Part shown: one piece after another, positions 52,230 through 61,341 of the stretch
Numbering within the stretch: the stretch's first letter is position 1
Layout: each line of letters begins with the position of its first letter
NCBI RefSeq assembly: GCF_016862175.1
Contig: NZ_BOML01000013.1
Span: forward strand, 310,001 to 374,000
Origin: Paractinoplanes durhamensis
GTDB taxonomy: Bacteria; Actinomycetota; Actinomycetes; Mycobacteriales; Micromonosporaceae
Direction: 5' to 3'
Length of the DNA stretch: 64,000 nt
Notes under the pieces: generated by a model
What the model was told of the DNA's origin: nothing
Databases searched by the model: none
What the model saw: the letters and a program-made list of their open reading frames with translations, nothing else
Translations under genes and position numbers: made by a program

Positions 52230-54107
52230 TCAGCGAGCGGACAACGCTCCCGGGACCGCGACCAGCCCGTCGAACCACTTCTGGGCCATCTTGGCGTACC
52301 CCTGGTCGTTGGGGTGCGTGCCGTCCTCGTAGTCCCCGGCGGCGACGGTCAGCAGCGGGTACATGTCGACCACCCGGATCCGCCGGCCGCTCGCCACCCG
52401 CGCGTCGGCGACCCGCTGCACGGCGGCGTTGTACTCCTTGATCCGCGCCATGATCGTCGCGCTCACCGGGCGGTCGATGATCTTCGCAACGAACAGGTCG
52501 ATGCGCGCGTCGACGCCGTGGATCCGGTCGACCAGCACGCCCAGCTGCTGCTCGAGGGTGGCGACGGCCAGGGTCAGGTCGGAGACGTCGTTGGTGCCGA
52601 TGTGCAGCAGGACGACGTGCGGCACCGTCGCCCGGAGCGCGGCTTCCACCCGTACATCAAGGTCGGTGATCTTTTTGCCCTCGTAGCCCTGGTGGTCGGG
52701 GTCGGGGAGGTCGCCGGCCCGGTTGTAGCGGGTGCCGACGAAATCGATCGAGTAATTCGCGGCGAGGAGCAACTGCCGGAGAACCTTGCGGTACGCGCCG
52801 GGCCGCGTGCGGTCCATGCCGTCGGTGATCGAGTCGCCCAGCGCCATGATCCGGCAGCCGGTCAGCACCACGTTCTCCAGCAGCGTCGCCGACTCGGCCG
52901 TGTCCTGGATCGCGGACGGATCGGCCGAGCGCCAGCGGGTGCCGGCCACGGTCGCGTTGGTCGCCGCGTTGAGAAACACCGCGCGCCCGCCGCCGTAGGC
53001 GACGTTGTCCCGGACGAACACCCGGTCGGAGCCGTTCACCGACACGCCGTCGGCGACCGCGCCCGGGTATCCGGCGTCCCGCACGGTGTTGCCGGCAACC
53101 TGGATCATCGCCCCGGCGTCGAGGCGGATCGCGTCGGCCTTCGGGCGGTGCACCCGGTTGTCGCGGATCTGGGAGCTGTCGACACCGGTGAGCGCGACGC
53201 CGTAGGTGCCCGCACCGCCGACGTCGATGCTGTTGTCGGCGATCAGCAGGCCGGCGATCTGGCTCGCGCCCACCACGCCCTGAACGCCCGCGGCGGCCGG
53301 CTGCAGGATCGTGTTCCCGGTGATCAGCACCCCGCGGACGGACCCGCCGGTGTCGGCGAGCTGCACGCCGAGGCGTACGTCCCGGAAGGTGTTTCCCCTG
53401 ATGGTGACGCCGACCGTGGTGCCGGTGACCGAGACCCCGCTGCCGCCGCTGACCGTGTTGCCGGCGATCACCAGCGCGCTGCTCGCCTCGCTGACGATCG
53501 CGTCGCCGGTGCCGCCGGTAATGGTGTTGCCGGTGATCGATCCGGAGCGGCCGCCGCTGACCACGATGCCGGTCGCGCCGGTGAGGGTGTTGCCCCGGCA
53601 GGTGAAGCCGATCGACCCCGAGCCGAACCGGAACCCGCCGCCGCCCTGGACGTCGTTGCCGGTCACCGTCGCGTATTTCGCACCCTCGACGGCCACCGCG
53701 AGCTGTCCGGAGCTCCGGAACGCGCACCGGTTCACGATCACGCGTTCGCCGCCGCCAGCCACCCGCACGCCCGTGCTTTCCACACCATCAAAAGCACAAG
53801 ATCCAATCCGAACACCGGCTCCGCGTACGACGATGGCGGTGCCGCCGTGCAGAACGAGCCCGTCGACGGTGTGCCCGCCGGTGACCAGATCGAGCAGGGT
53901 CAGCCCCGAGGTCCCGGCCAGGATCGTCGCGCCCCGGCCGGTGAGCCGCCGGCCGGCCGCCTGGTCGAGGGTGAGCGTCCCGGTGATCAGATAGACGTTC
54001 TCCGGACCGCCCAGGTCCACCACCCGCTGCCCGGCCAGCGCCGCGCGCAGGGCCAGGGTGTCGTCCGTGACGCCGTCACCGGCCGCGCCGGGCACACTTG
54101 TGTCCAC
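52230..54107 (-). CDS. right-handed beta-helix protein fused to an SGNH/GDSL hydrolase
   Basis: The 625-residue protein starts at GTG 54107 (GGGGA eight bases upstream). Residues about 1-420 are a parallel beta-helix with many N-T-I/V-x-G turns (VTGNDVQGGG, ITGNTITGGTGDAIV) and a pectate-lyase-like GDGVTDDTLALRAAL entry motif. Residues about 415-625 are an SGNH hydrolase: block I MALGDSITDG, block III GTNDVSD, block V DGTHPNDQGY. There is no evident signal peptide, odd for such a protein. It is divergent from a paralogous beta-helix gene lacking the hydrolase. It may deacetylate or otherwise de-esterify a polysaccharide. Confidence 0.87.
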   Translation of the reverse strand: MDTSVPGAAGDGVTDDTLALRAALAGQRVVDLGGPENVYLITGTLTLDQAAGRRLTGRGATILAGTSGLTLLDLVTGGHTVDGLVLHGGTAIVVRGAGVRIGSCAFDGVESTGVRVAGGGERVIVNRCAFRSSGQLAVAVEGAKYATVTGNDVQGGGGFRFGSGSIGFTCRGNTLTGATGIVVSGGRSGSITGNTITGGTGDAIVSEASSALVIAGNTVSGGSGVSVTGTTVGVTIRGNTFRDVRLGVQLADTGGSVRGVLITGNTILQPAAAGVQGVVGASQIAGLLIADNSIDVGGAGTYGVALTGVDSSQIRDNRVHRPKADAIRLDAGAMIQVAGNTVRDAGYPGAVADGVSVNGSDRVFVRDNVAYGGGRAVFLNAATNATVAGTRWRSADPSAIQDTAESATLLENVVLTGCRIMALGDSITDGMDRTRPGAYRKVLRQLLLAANYSIDFVGTRYNRAGDLPDPDHQGYEGKKITDLDVRVEAALRATVPHVVLLHIGTNDVSDLTLAVATLEQQLGVLVDRIHGVDARIDLFVAKIIDRPVSATIMARIKEYNAAVQRVADARVASGRRIRVVDMYPLLTVAAGDYEDGTHPNDQGYAKMAQKWFDGLVAVPGALSAR

Positions 54108-54254
54108 AGTAGATTTCCCCGTTCTTGCTACTTCGTGGCGGGAGCAGCGTACGGCGGCGCGGTCGTCTCGTGTGGCCCCGCCGCGGGACAGCGCGGGGCT
54201 CTCGCCCGTCGATATGATCCCGCCCTCACACGATCGGTACGAGGGGACGAATCT

Positions 54255-55763
54255 GTGACAACACGGGGAATCAGCCGCCGGATTCTGCTGGCCGGAGCGC
54301 CGGTGGTCGGCGTCACCGCGGCGGTCGGCGCACCCGCCGCGCCCGCCCTGGCCGCCGCCGCCGGGCCGGTCGCGACGCCGGCCGACTTCCAGGCGGCCGG
54401 CGACGGCGTGGCCGACGACACCGCGGCGCTCAACCGTGCTCTGGCCCAGGCCCGGGTGCTCGATTTCGGCGGCCCGGACAGGATCTACCGGGTGACCGCG
54501 GACCTGATCGCCGGCCAGGCCACCCCGCAGTTCCTGGTGGGCACCGGCGCGATCATCCGGTTCAGCGGTGCCAAACATGGTCCGCTGCGCCTGAAGGCGG
54601 CCGCGCACCAGGTCTCCGGCCTGGCGTTCGAGGGCATCGACCCGGCGATCCGCGCCCAGGCGGGCGGCAAGGCGATCATCGTCGAGGACACCGCGCCCGG
54701 ATCGCGGATCGAGGGTTGCCGCTTCACCGACCTCGCCGAGAGCGCGATCCTGGTGAACCCGGGGGCGGTCCGCACCCGGATCGCGGGCTGCCTGTTCCAG
54801 CATTGCGGGCACCGCCCGCCGCTGGGCAGCGACGGCAAGCTGGACACGTCCTTCGTGGCCACGCTGCGGATCGCCGCCGACTACACCACGCTGGTCGACA
54901 GCCACCTGCTGGACTGCGACTGGGGCGTCTACTTCCGCGGCCAGCCCGAGATCAGCTACTACGAGTGCAGCGGCAACCTGATCGTCGCCGGCGCCGACGC
55001 GACGGGCACGTCGCAGGGCGTCTCCAACGGCCGCGGCCGCAGCGGCCGGATCGAGAACAACACGATCGTCGGCTTCGTCGACAACAGCATCGACTGCTAC
55101 GGGTGCACCGGCACGACCATCGTCGGCAACACCACCGAGGGCGGCAAGGACGGCGTCTTCATCGGCGACGAGGTGAGCGTGGGCAACACGATCACCGGCA
55201 ACGTGTTCCGGCGCCCGCAGCGCGGCGTGCGCATCCTCGCCGGCGACCCGCTCGACAGGTCGGTGACCGGCACGGTCGTCTCCGGCAACGTGATCCTGCA
55301 GCCCACCGACGGCGGGATCCTGGTGCAGGAGGACGGGACGGCGCAGGTCAGCGGCACGATCATCGCCGACAACCGGATCGACCTGCAGGACAACGCACCC
55401 GGCGACTTCGGCATCAAGGTGGTCGGCGCCGAGGTCACCCGGATCACCGGCAACCACGTCTACCGGTCGCACCTGCACGGCATCCGCCTCGAAGGCGCCG
55501 ACATCGCCCAGATCAGCGGCAACATCGTGCAGGACCCGGGCTACGGCTGGACGAACGCCGCCGACAAGGTCTACGACGGCGTCTCGGTGACCACCTCCAA
55601 CCGGGTGGTCGTCAAGGACACGGTCGTCTACGGCAGCGCCCGGTGGGCGGTGGACGTCGCCACCGGCAGCGGCATGACGGTCACCGGCACCCGCTGGCGC
55701 GCCACCCAGAACGGCGTCAACCTGCACTCGGGGGTGCTCGCCGCGGACAACGTCGGCTGGTAG
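54255..55763 (+). CDS. Tat-exported right-handed beta-helix (pectate-lyase-like) protein
   Basis: The 502-residue protein starts at GTG 54255 with GAGGGG eight bases upstream. A twin-arginine signal (RGISRRILLAGAPVVGV) is followed by a beta-helix with the same entry motif as its neighbour (GDGVADDTAALNRAL), repeated turns (NNTIVGFVDNSI, VVSGNVILQPTDG) and the shared terminal MTVTGTRWRATQ, parallel to the neighbour's ATVAGTRWRS. The two genes are divergent paralogues. Likely acts on, or binds, extracellular polysaccharide. No catalytic residues could be assigned. Confidence 0.87.
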   Translation: MTTRGISRRILLAGAPVVGVTAAVGAPAAPALAAAAGPVATPADFQAAGDGVADDTAALNRALAQARVLDFGGPDRIYRVTADLIAGQATPQFLVGTGAIIRFSGAKHGPLRLKAAAHQVSGLAFEGIDPAIRAQAGGKAIIVEDTAPGSRIEGCRFTDLAESAILVNPGAVRTRIAGCLFQHCGHRPPLGSDGKLDTSFVATLRIAADYTTLVDSHLLDCDWGVYFRGQPEISYYECSGNLIVAGADATGTSQGVSNGRGRSGRIENNTIVGFVDNSIDCYGCTGTTIVGNTTEGGKDGVFIGDEVSVGNTITGNVFRRPQRGVRILAGDPLDRSVTGTVVSGNVILQPTDGGILVQEDGTAQVSGTIIADNRIDLQDNAPGDFGIKVVGAEVTRITGNHVYRSHLHGIRLEGADIAQISGNIVQDPGYGWTNAADKVYDGVSVTTSNRVVVKDTVVYGSARWAVDVATGSGMTVTGTRWRATQNGVNLHSGVLAADNVGW

Positions 55764-55807
55764 GCCCGCGGTTCGGCGGGTGGCGCACTGACCCCACGGG
55801 GAGGCTT

Positions 55808-56016
55808 ATGTTCGTGGATCAGCGGCGGCGGCTGGGCCTGACGCAGGAGGAGCCGGCCGAGCGGGCCGGGTCAGCGTCCGGGCGATCCGTGAGCTGGAGG
55901 CCGGGCGGGTGCAGGTGCCGAGACCGGCGTCGGCCCGCCTGCCGGCGGGTACCGCGGCCGCCGCATGCCGGAGGCGCCGGCAACTCACAACTATTCGACC
56001 CGGTCAAGGCAGTTGA
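55808..56016 (+). pseudogene. frameshifted and truncated XRE-type helix-turn-helix regulator
   Basis: The frame opens with ATG 55808 and reads QRRRLGLTQEEPAERAG, the start of an XRE/AfsR-like HTH. Right after, the expected VSVRAIRELEAGRVQVPRPAS continues in the +1 frame, so one G has been lost near 55870. The shifted frame then becomes unrelated and stops at 56016. The usual downstream NB-ARC or TPR part is missing. It marks the edge between ordinary chromosome and the less GC-rich island. Confidence 0.75.
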
Positions 56017-56365
56017 CCATTAAACGACTTCAGATCCTATTTCTGTTTGATAACGGCACCGTGGGGCTGACTAAGATCGCCCGATAGTGACCATGGGAGC
56101 CCCGATCGCCTACCACGGTCGGGCAGGAAACCCTGAGCTACCTTGCGTGCCCGCCTCCACAGTGCACATACTCGGGCATGGTACGCCTATCCGTGCAACT
56201 TGCATTATTAGCTACTCGACGACAGCCGAGAAACTTTCCACCTGGCTAACAGTCGGGTTTGGGGCCTTGGGCCAGGACCCAGTAGGCTGCCAACCTATTA
56301 CTTAAGCCCGGCCACTCATTGAAGCGCGTCGACCGTTGTCATCGCAGCATTTGGGGGCTCTGACG
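56017..56365 (+). other. AT-richer intergenic region ahead of the island operon
   Basis: About 350 bp without a supported gene. By eye it is less GC-rich than the flanks and contains stretches such as TTGCATTATTAGC and CCTATTACTTAAG. A 72-codon frame (56087-56305) has no ribosome binding site and no recognisable features. I see no tRNA-like fold or attachment repeat. It should contain the promoter of the NB-ARC/TPR gene. Confidence 0.5.
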
Positions 56366-59300
56366 TTGACCAACACCAAGCGGGATCCCGCGGCAGAGCT
56401 CCGGAAAGCTCTGGTGGCCGCCCTGGTCGACGTGCCGGTCACACATAGTCTTGCCGACCGGAGATTGCTGATTAACCTGGTCCGGCGCGACGTCCGCACG
56501 TTCCCCGACGTCCCGGAACGCGATCAGGCCAGGACCCATGTAATTGAGATCGTCCTTGCCTGCATAAGCACCCGCGGAGGGCTCCGCGCACTCAAAGAAG
56601 CATTGATCGTCATGGCGCCGGAGGCGCCCGGCACCCGGCTGGCGTGCTCCCTCGTCGACAATGCCAGCCTGGCCAGCCTCCTCCTGCAGGGCGAGAGCCA
56701 ACAAGCGCATCACCTCCTTCGGAGGGCCGCGGCCGAAGCCGACGACGCCGTATGGCACGAGATCACCCTGTCGACGATCTCCGGCTCCATCAAGCCTCCG
56801 CCAGACCTCGTGCAGGCATTCGATTTCGCCGCAGGCCGTGACACCGCCCGGCATACCGCCACCGCCCTGATCCTCGCGCACCGAGTCGCGGCCGAGCTCG
56901 ACGGCACCCTCCGCGCGGAGTTGGCGGCCTGGGTCGAGCAGGTCGCCGAGAGGCTCGAGTTGCTCGACGACGTGACGTCGGGCCCCGACACCGAAGCCGC
57001 CGTCCGGGGTGACACTCCCGATGTGCCGTCGGACCCGTCGCCACCAGGCGTAATGTCGGACGATTTGCAGTTTATCGCCCCCGATGGTCAGCTTGGTGGC
57101 TTTGGTGACGAAAATGGTGATATGGACAACCAGCACGACACGCGAACAAGATTCATGCCAGCTGTTGATATCGGGCCCAGCTCAAGGGCCGATGCCGAGG
57201 CCGTGCCGGCGACCCATGGCGACACGAGCGAAAAGATTGGAGATGATATGGCTCCCGTCGCCGACCGGAAGCTCACCCATGAAAAGCTTCCGCAAGTATG
57301 GGGAGAAGTACCACAGAGAAACCCCGACTTCACCGGTCGGGAAGAATTTCTCGAAACGCTTCACAACGAACTCAGCGAACGACGCCAGACCGCCGTTCTA
57401 CCGCAGGCCATCCATGGCATGGGTGGCGTCGGCAAGTCTCAAATAGCCATTGAATACGTTCATCGCCACAGCCGCGAATACGATTTGATCTGGTGGATCC
57501 CGGCCGAGGACACCGGTCAGATTCTGTCGTCACTGACAAAGCTGGCACAGCGCCTGAAACTGGATGTCAGCCTCGAGGCCAATGCGGCCGTCCCTGCGGT
57601 GCAAGAGGCATTGAGCACGGGAATAACAGGCTATCGCGACTGGCTTTTGGTGTTCGACAACGCCGAAAATCCCACCGAGGCCCGGAAATACTTCCCGACC
57701 GGCGGTGCCGGCCAAATTCTGGTGACTTCTCGGAACCCTGACTGGGAACGGGGAACTCGCGCACTCGAGGTCGATGTTTTCACCCGCGACGAAAGCATCA
57801 CCTTTCTGCAGAACCGCAACAGCGATCTGCACGACGAGGACGCAAACAGCCTGGCCGAGGCGCTCGGTGACCTGCCACTCGCGATCGAGGCAGCTTCCGC
57901 CTGGCGAGCGACCACCGGCATGGAAACGACGGAGTATCTCCGGCTGCTGAGCGAGAAGCGGCTGGAACTCTTCGACGTGGACCCGCCGCCGGACTACCGG
58001 CTCACCGTGCGGGCGGCGTGGAGCATGTCGCTCGGGAAGCTGGCCGAGGGCAACCTCGCCGCCCTTGAGCTGTTGCAGGTCTGCTCGTTCTTCGCCCCGG
58101 AGCCGATCTCCCGCAATCTGTTCACCGGCTCGAGCGCAGCAGACATCACGCCGGAGCTGGACGCCATGTTGCGCGACACCTACAGCATCGGCCGGGCGAT
58201 CCGCGACATCCTGAAGCTGGCGCTGGCAAAGTATGACCACCGCAACAACACACTCCAGATTCACCGCCTCATCCGATTGGTGCTGACCGACAGCATGGAC
58301 GAGGGTCAACAGAAGCGCATGCGACGGGGCGCGAACACCCTGCTGGCGAACGCGGACCCGAATGAACCGGGCCGGCGGAGCCAGTGGGACCGCTACAGCG
58401 CACTCCGCGCGCACGTGGAGGCATCGGACGCGGTGTCCTCGGACGAGCCCCGAGTACACGACCTCGTCTTCAGTGTCGTGCAGTACCTGTACTACTTCGG
58501 CGATCACAAGGGCAGCGAAGCTCTGGCCGAGCAGTCGTTCGAACATCGGAAGGTCGACCGCGGCCCGGCCGACGCGCACACCTTGCGGCTGGCGAAGTGG
58601 CTCAGTTGGATGTATTTCGTCAACGGCAGGTACGAGGATGCCCGGGAACTGAACAAGCAGACCCTCGAGCTCTATCGGCAGACCTTCGGCGACGAGGACG
58701 AGGGCACGCTGGACGCGATGAAGGTCGTTGCGATGGACTTGCGGGTGACCGGCGACTTCCAGTCTGCCCTGGAACTCGATCAGCGCGCCGTGGAGGCCGC
58801 ACGACGCGCCTTCGGGCCGGACGATCCCATCACCTTGCAAGGCACGAACAACCTCGGCGTCAATCTTCGGATCCTGGGTTTGTTCCAGGAAGCTGAAAAA
58901 CTCGATCGGGACAACTACCGCCGCCTGGTCAATGTGCTCGGATCGGACAGCGACGCTGCCACGCTCTCGCTCTACAACCTTCTTATCGACCGGCGCGAGT
59001 CCGGCGATTACGTCGCGGCTCGCAAAGAACACGAGGGCGCATATGCCCGAAGCATCGAAATCTTCGGCAAGGACGCCCCGGCAACGCTGCGGATGGCTCG
59101 GGCCCTGGCGGTGGCCCGCCGCAAGGCGGGCGACCACCCAGGGGCGTTGAAGATGTCGAGTGAGACGTTCGACAAATACCAGCGCCGTTATGGCGACGAC
59201 TATCCTGAGACCATCGCGACGGCGCAGAACCTTGCGGTCGACCGCCGCCACGACGGAGATCTGCAAGGCGCCCGCAAGCTGGCCGAAGACACGCTGGAAA

Positions 59301-59773
59301 GGTATGTGCGACTCTTCGGCGCGCGGCACCCGTACACACTTTCGGCACGGACGAACCTCGCCGTCATTCTTCGCCTGGACGGAGCGCTCGACTCGGCGCT
59401 GGGTCATGACAAGGATTCCCTGAGTATTCTCAGAGAAACGCTCGGCGCCGATCATCCGGTCACGCTTATCTGCGCAACCAACTATGGCAGTGACCTGTTT
59501 GCGACCGGAGACGTGGGCGAGGCCTACGAACATGACATCGACACGCTCGCCAGGTCGGAGCGCATTCTCGGCCATGATCACCCTTCGACACTCGCCTGCA
59601 GCGTCAATCTGGCGTTGGACCTCAGGGCGTTGGAGCGGGTGGCCGAAGCCGATCGAATTCTCTCGGACACGCTGGCGAGCCTGCGCCGAGCCCTGGGCGA
59701 GCGCCACCCTGCGACGCTGAATGCACTTCAGAACCTGCGGGCCGACTGTGACGTCGACCCGATGCCGCTCTAG
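56366..59773 (+). CDS. FxsT-like NB-ARC/TPR (STAND) protein with N-terminal effector-associated-type domain
   Basis: The 1135-residue protein starts at TTG 56366 (GGGGG eight bases upstream; TTG 56336 is an alternative). Residues about 5-105 are helical and align by eye with the C-terminus of the nucleosidase-like protein at 60217. A disordered acidic linker follows (about 205-300). The NB-ARC ATPase has FTGREEFLETL, P-loop GMGGVGKS (351-358) and kinase-2 LLVFDNAENP (Asp431), then ILVTSRNPDW. The C-terminal third (about 690-1130) holds about ten TPR_12-type repeats (G-x-x-H-P-x-T-L). The wording YDLIWWIPAED...RDWLLVFDNA is that of FxSxx-COOH system TPR proteins (FxsT). Confidence 0.88.
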   Translation: MTNTKRDPAAELRKALVAALVDVPVTHSLADRRLLINLVRRDVRTFPDVPERDQARTHVIEIVLACISTRGGLRALKEALIVMAPEAPGTRLACSLVDNASLASLLLQGESQQAHHLLRRAAAEADDAVWHEITLSTISGSIKPPPDLVQAFDFAAGRDTARHTATALILAHRVAAELDGTLRAELAAWVEQVAERLELLDDVTSGPDTEAAVRGDTPDVPSDPSPPGVMSDDLQFIAPDGQLGGFGDENGDMDNQHDTRTRFMPAVDIGPSSRADAEAVPATHGDTSEKIGDDMAPVADRKLTHEKLPQVWGEVPQRNPDFTGREEFLETLHNELSERRQTAVLPQAIHGMGGVGKSQIAIEYVHRHSREYDLIWWIPAEDTGQILSSLTKLAQRLKLDVSLEANAAVPAVQEALSTGITGYRDWLLVFDNAENPTEARKYFPTGGAGQILVTSRNPDWERGTRALEVDVFTRDESITFLQNRNSDLHDEDANSLAEALGDLPLAIEAASAWRATTGMETTEYLRLLSEKRLELFDVDPPPDYRLTVRAAWSMSLGKLAEGNLAALELLQVCSFFAPEPISRNLFTGSSAADITPELDAMLRDTYSIGRAIRDILKLALAKYDHRNNTLQIHRLIRLVLTDSMDEGQQKRMRRGANTLLANADPNEPGRRSQWDRYSALRAHVEASDAVSSDEPRVHDLVFSVVQYLYYFGDHKGSEALAEQSFEHRKVDRGPADAHTLRLAKWLSWMYFVNGRYEDARELNKQTLELYRQTFGDEDEGTLDAMKVVAMDLRVTGDFQSALELDQRAVEAARRAFGPDDPITLQGTNNLGVNLRILGLFQEAEKLDRDNYRRLVNVLGSDSDAATLSLYNLLIDRRESGDYVAARKEHEGAYARSIEIFGKDAPATLRMARALAVARRKAGDHPGALKMSSETFDKYQRRYGDDYPETIATAQNLAVDRRHDGDLQGARKLAEDTLERYVRLFGARHPYTLSARTNLAVILRLDGALDSALGHDKDSLSILRETLGADHPVTLICATNYGSDLFATGDVGEAYEHDIDTLARSERILGHDHPSTLACSVNLALDLRALERVAEADRILSDTLASLRRALGERHPATLNALQNLRADCDVDPMPL

Positions 59774-59784
59774 CACGCCGGATC

Positions 59785-59819
59785 GCGGATGGTGACGGCT
59801 TCCCGCCGTCGCCATCCGC
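59785..59819. terminator. hairpin between convergent NB-ARC/TPR and precursor-peptide genes
   Basis: A 15-bp stem (59785-59799 with 59805-59819, one G-U pair) with a 5-base loop starts 11 bases after the stop at 59773 and ends four bases before the convergent stop at 59824. Confidence 0.85.
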
Positions 59820-59823
59820 CGTC

Positions 59824-60000
59824 TCAGTCGATGCGCCCAGGTGGGCCGGAGCCCAGATTGACCCGAGCGTGCTCCAGTTGTTCGAACAATATCGACTTCG
59901 ACGGCTCGAGAAGCCGGCGATCTGCCTTGCAGAGATCGCGGAGAGAAGTACCCGTTAAGTCGATCAAATCAGTTTCGATCTCTGGGGGATCGAGATCCAC
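59824..60000 (-). CDS. FxsA-like RiPP precursor peptide without the FxSxx tail
   Basis: GTG 60000 is preceded by AGAAGGGA at nine bases and gives a 58-residue peptide; ATG 60084 would give 86. The centre reads ETDLIDLTGTSLRDLCKAD, which matches the conserved leader block of FxSxx-COOH precursors (D-L-x-G-x-S-L-x-E-L). The C-terminus is EHARVNLGSGPPGRID, so the F-x-S-x-x end is missing. It sits between the FxsT-like gene and a nucleosidase-like gene, two kilobases from a peptide hydroxylase on the same strand. The Asn, Asp, His and Arg of the tail are the plausible modification sites. Confidence 0.6.
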   Translation of the reverse strand: MDLDPPEIETDLIDLTGTSLRDLCKADRRLLEPSKSILFEQLEHARVNLGSGPPGRID

Positions 60001-60216
60001 AGCGCAGATTCCCTTCTCAAGGCCGGCCACGCCGGGGTTGAGCGTACGGTCACCGGGATGGCGGCACGCGGGACCTTTCGCCATTCATCTTCGCCAGTCT
60101 CTCATATCCGCTGGGATGCAAGGCACGATTCGCTTCGGGGCGGCAGCAATCTCGATAATGATCGACGTGATACATGATCCGGCGGGAATTAGTATGGGTG
60201 AGTGGGGTCTTCGCAC

Positions 60217-61341
60217 ATGCCGGGTGACATAACAATCGGGATCGTCACGGCCTTGGCGATCGAGTACGCGCCGGTCCGGAAGGTGCTGGAAGGCGCGCAC
60301 GATCAGCACATGCAGGGTGATCAAAAGCTCTACTGCGTCGGCAGCGTTCCCAGTGCCGCCCCGGACACGCCGCATCAGGTCGTAGCCACACAGTTGACCC
60401 GGGATGGGACTCGGGACGCGGCTGCCACCGTGATCGGCCTCGTCCGATCCTTCCCCTCGGTCCGGACCATCATGGTTTCCGGCATAGCGGCCGGTATTCC
60501 GGACGCGGGCCTGGGCCTCGGTGACATCGTCAGCGCTACCGAGGGTGTCGTCGACTATTCGCACCTGAGGGTGACCGGCGAAGGTACCGAACTACGGCGT
60601 CCGCTTGGCGATGTCTCGGCCGCCGTCCTCGATGCCGACAACCGCCTTGCGGAGCACGAGATCCATGGACACCGCCCGTGGCTGACCACGCTCGCCACCC
60701 TGGAGCGAAGCAACGTCGCCTTCCGGCGGCCGAGTGGAGGCGAAACCACGACCGTCCATCGCGGGGCAATCGGCAGTGCCGACATCCTCCTCCGCGACGC
60801 CATCCTGCGTGACGGCCTCGCACACCGGCACCGGATCATCGCGCTCGAGATGGAGGCGTCCGGAGTGGCCACCGCCGCAAGACTCTGCGGCCGTGAGTTC
60901 TTCGTCGTCCGGGCCATCTCCGACCTCGCCGATCAGAAAAAGGACGACCGCTGGCATGGACATGCCGCAGCAGCCTCGACGGCCTATCTGCACGCTCTTC
61001 TGGGAGCGCTCATGCCGGAGATCTCGACGCCGACGCGGGCCGGCGGCAACCGGAACGTGGATGGACTGCCGCGGATCGTCGAGGCGCTCCTCGGCAGTCG
61101 GGCAGTACGGGACGAACACACCAGGTCGCAGCTCATCGACCTGCTTCCCGCCTACATCCGGTCCGGTGTCCCCTACAGTTCGACTCCCCGGATCCACGTC
61201 ATCTCCATCGTCAGCACCTGTTCGGGCTATCCGAGCGGACGAGAGGCCCTCCTGGACTCGCTGTGCGTGCTGCTCGGCGAGGACTCGCCGGAGTTCGGCG
61301 CCTTGGCTGCCGTCATCCGGCAGAACTGGAGCCGGGCGTAG
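60217..61341 (+). CDS. nucleoside phosphorylase/nucleosidase (MTAN-fold) protein with C-terminal effector-associated-type domain
   Basis: Residues about 5-260 are a PNP/MTAN fold: IGIVTALAIEYAPVRKVL, VSGIAAGIPDAGLGLGDIV, the substrate-binding ALEMEASGVATAA and the catalytic-loop region VRAISDLADQKKDD. It should split the glycosidic bond of a nucleoside or nucleotide signal. Residues about 280-374 (VEALLGSRAVRDEHTRSQLI, IVSTCSGYPSGREALLDSL) are helical and align by eye with the N-terminus of the NB-ARC protein. I take ATG 60217 (TGGGG nine bases upstream) over GTG 60202. This looks like an effector coupled to the STAND sensor by like-to-like domains. Its 3' end overlaps the hydroxylase by 29 bp. 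Confidence 0.82.
   Translation: MPGDITIGIVTALAIEYAPVRKVLEGAHDQHMQGDQKLYCVGSVPSAAPDTPHQVVATQLTRDGTRDAAATVIGLVRSFPSVRTIMVSGIAAGIPDAGLGLGDIVSATEGVVDYSHLRVTGEGTELRRPLGDVSAAVLDADNRLAEHEIHGHRPWLTTLATLERSNVAFRRPSGGETTTVHRGAIGSADILLRDAILRDGLAHRHRIIALEMEASGVATAARLCGREFFVVRAISDLADQKKDDRWHGHAAAASTAYLHALLGALMPEISTPTRAGGNRNVDGLPRIVEALLGSRAVRDEHTRSQLIDLLPAYIRSGVPYSSTPRIHVISIVSTCSGYPSGREALLDSLCVLLGEDSPEFGALAAVIRQNWSRA

Noticed and set aside
54108..55727. Upstream extension of the SGNH/beta-helix frame on the minus strand to 1165 codons
   Set aside because: The extension is antisense to the paralogous beta-helix gene and its product has no fold; GTG 54107 with an upstream GGGGA fits better.
51621..55763. 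A single plus-strand frame of 1380 codons ending with the beta-helix protein
   Set aside because: Only the part from GTG 54255 has a ribosome binding site, a Tat signal and domain structure; the earlier part is antisense to the patatin and SGNH genes.
56087..56305. 72-codon frame in the intergenic region before the NB-ARC/TPR gene
   Set aside because: No ribosome binding site, no signal or domain; likely chance in a lower-GC stretch.
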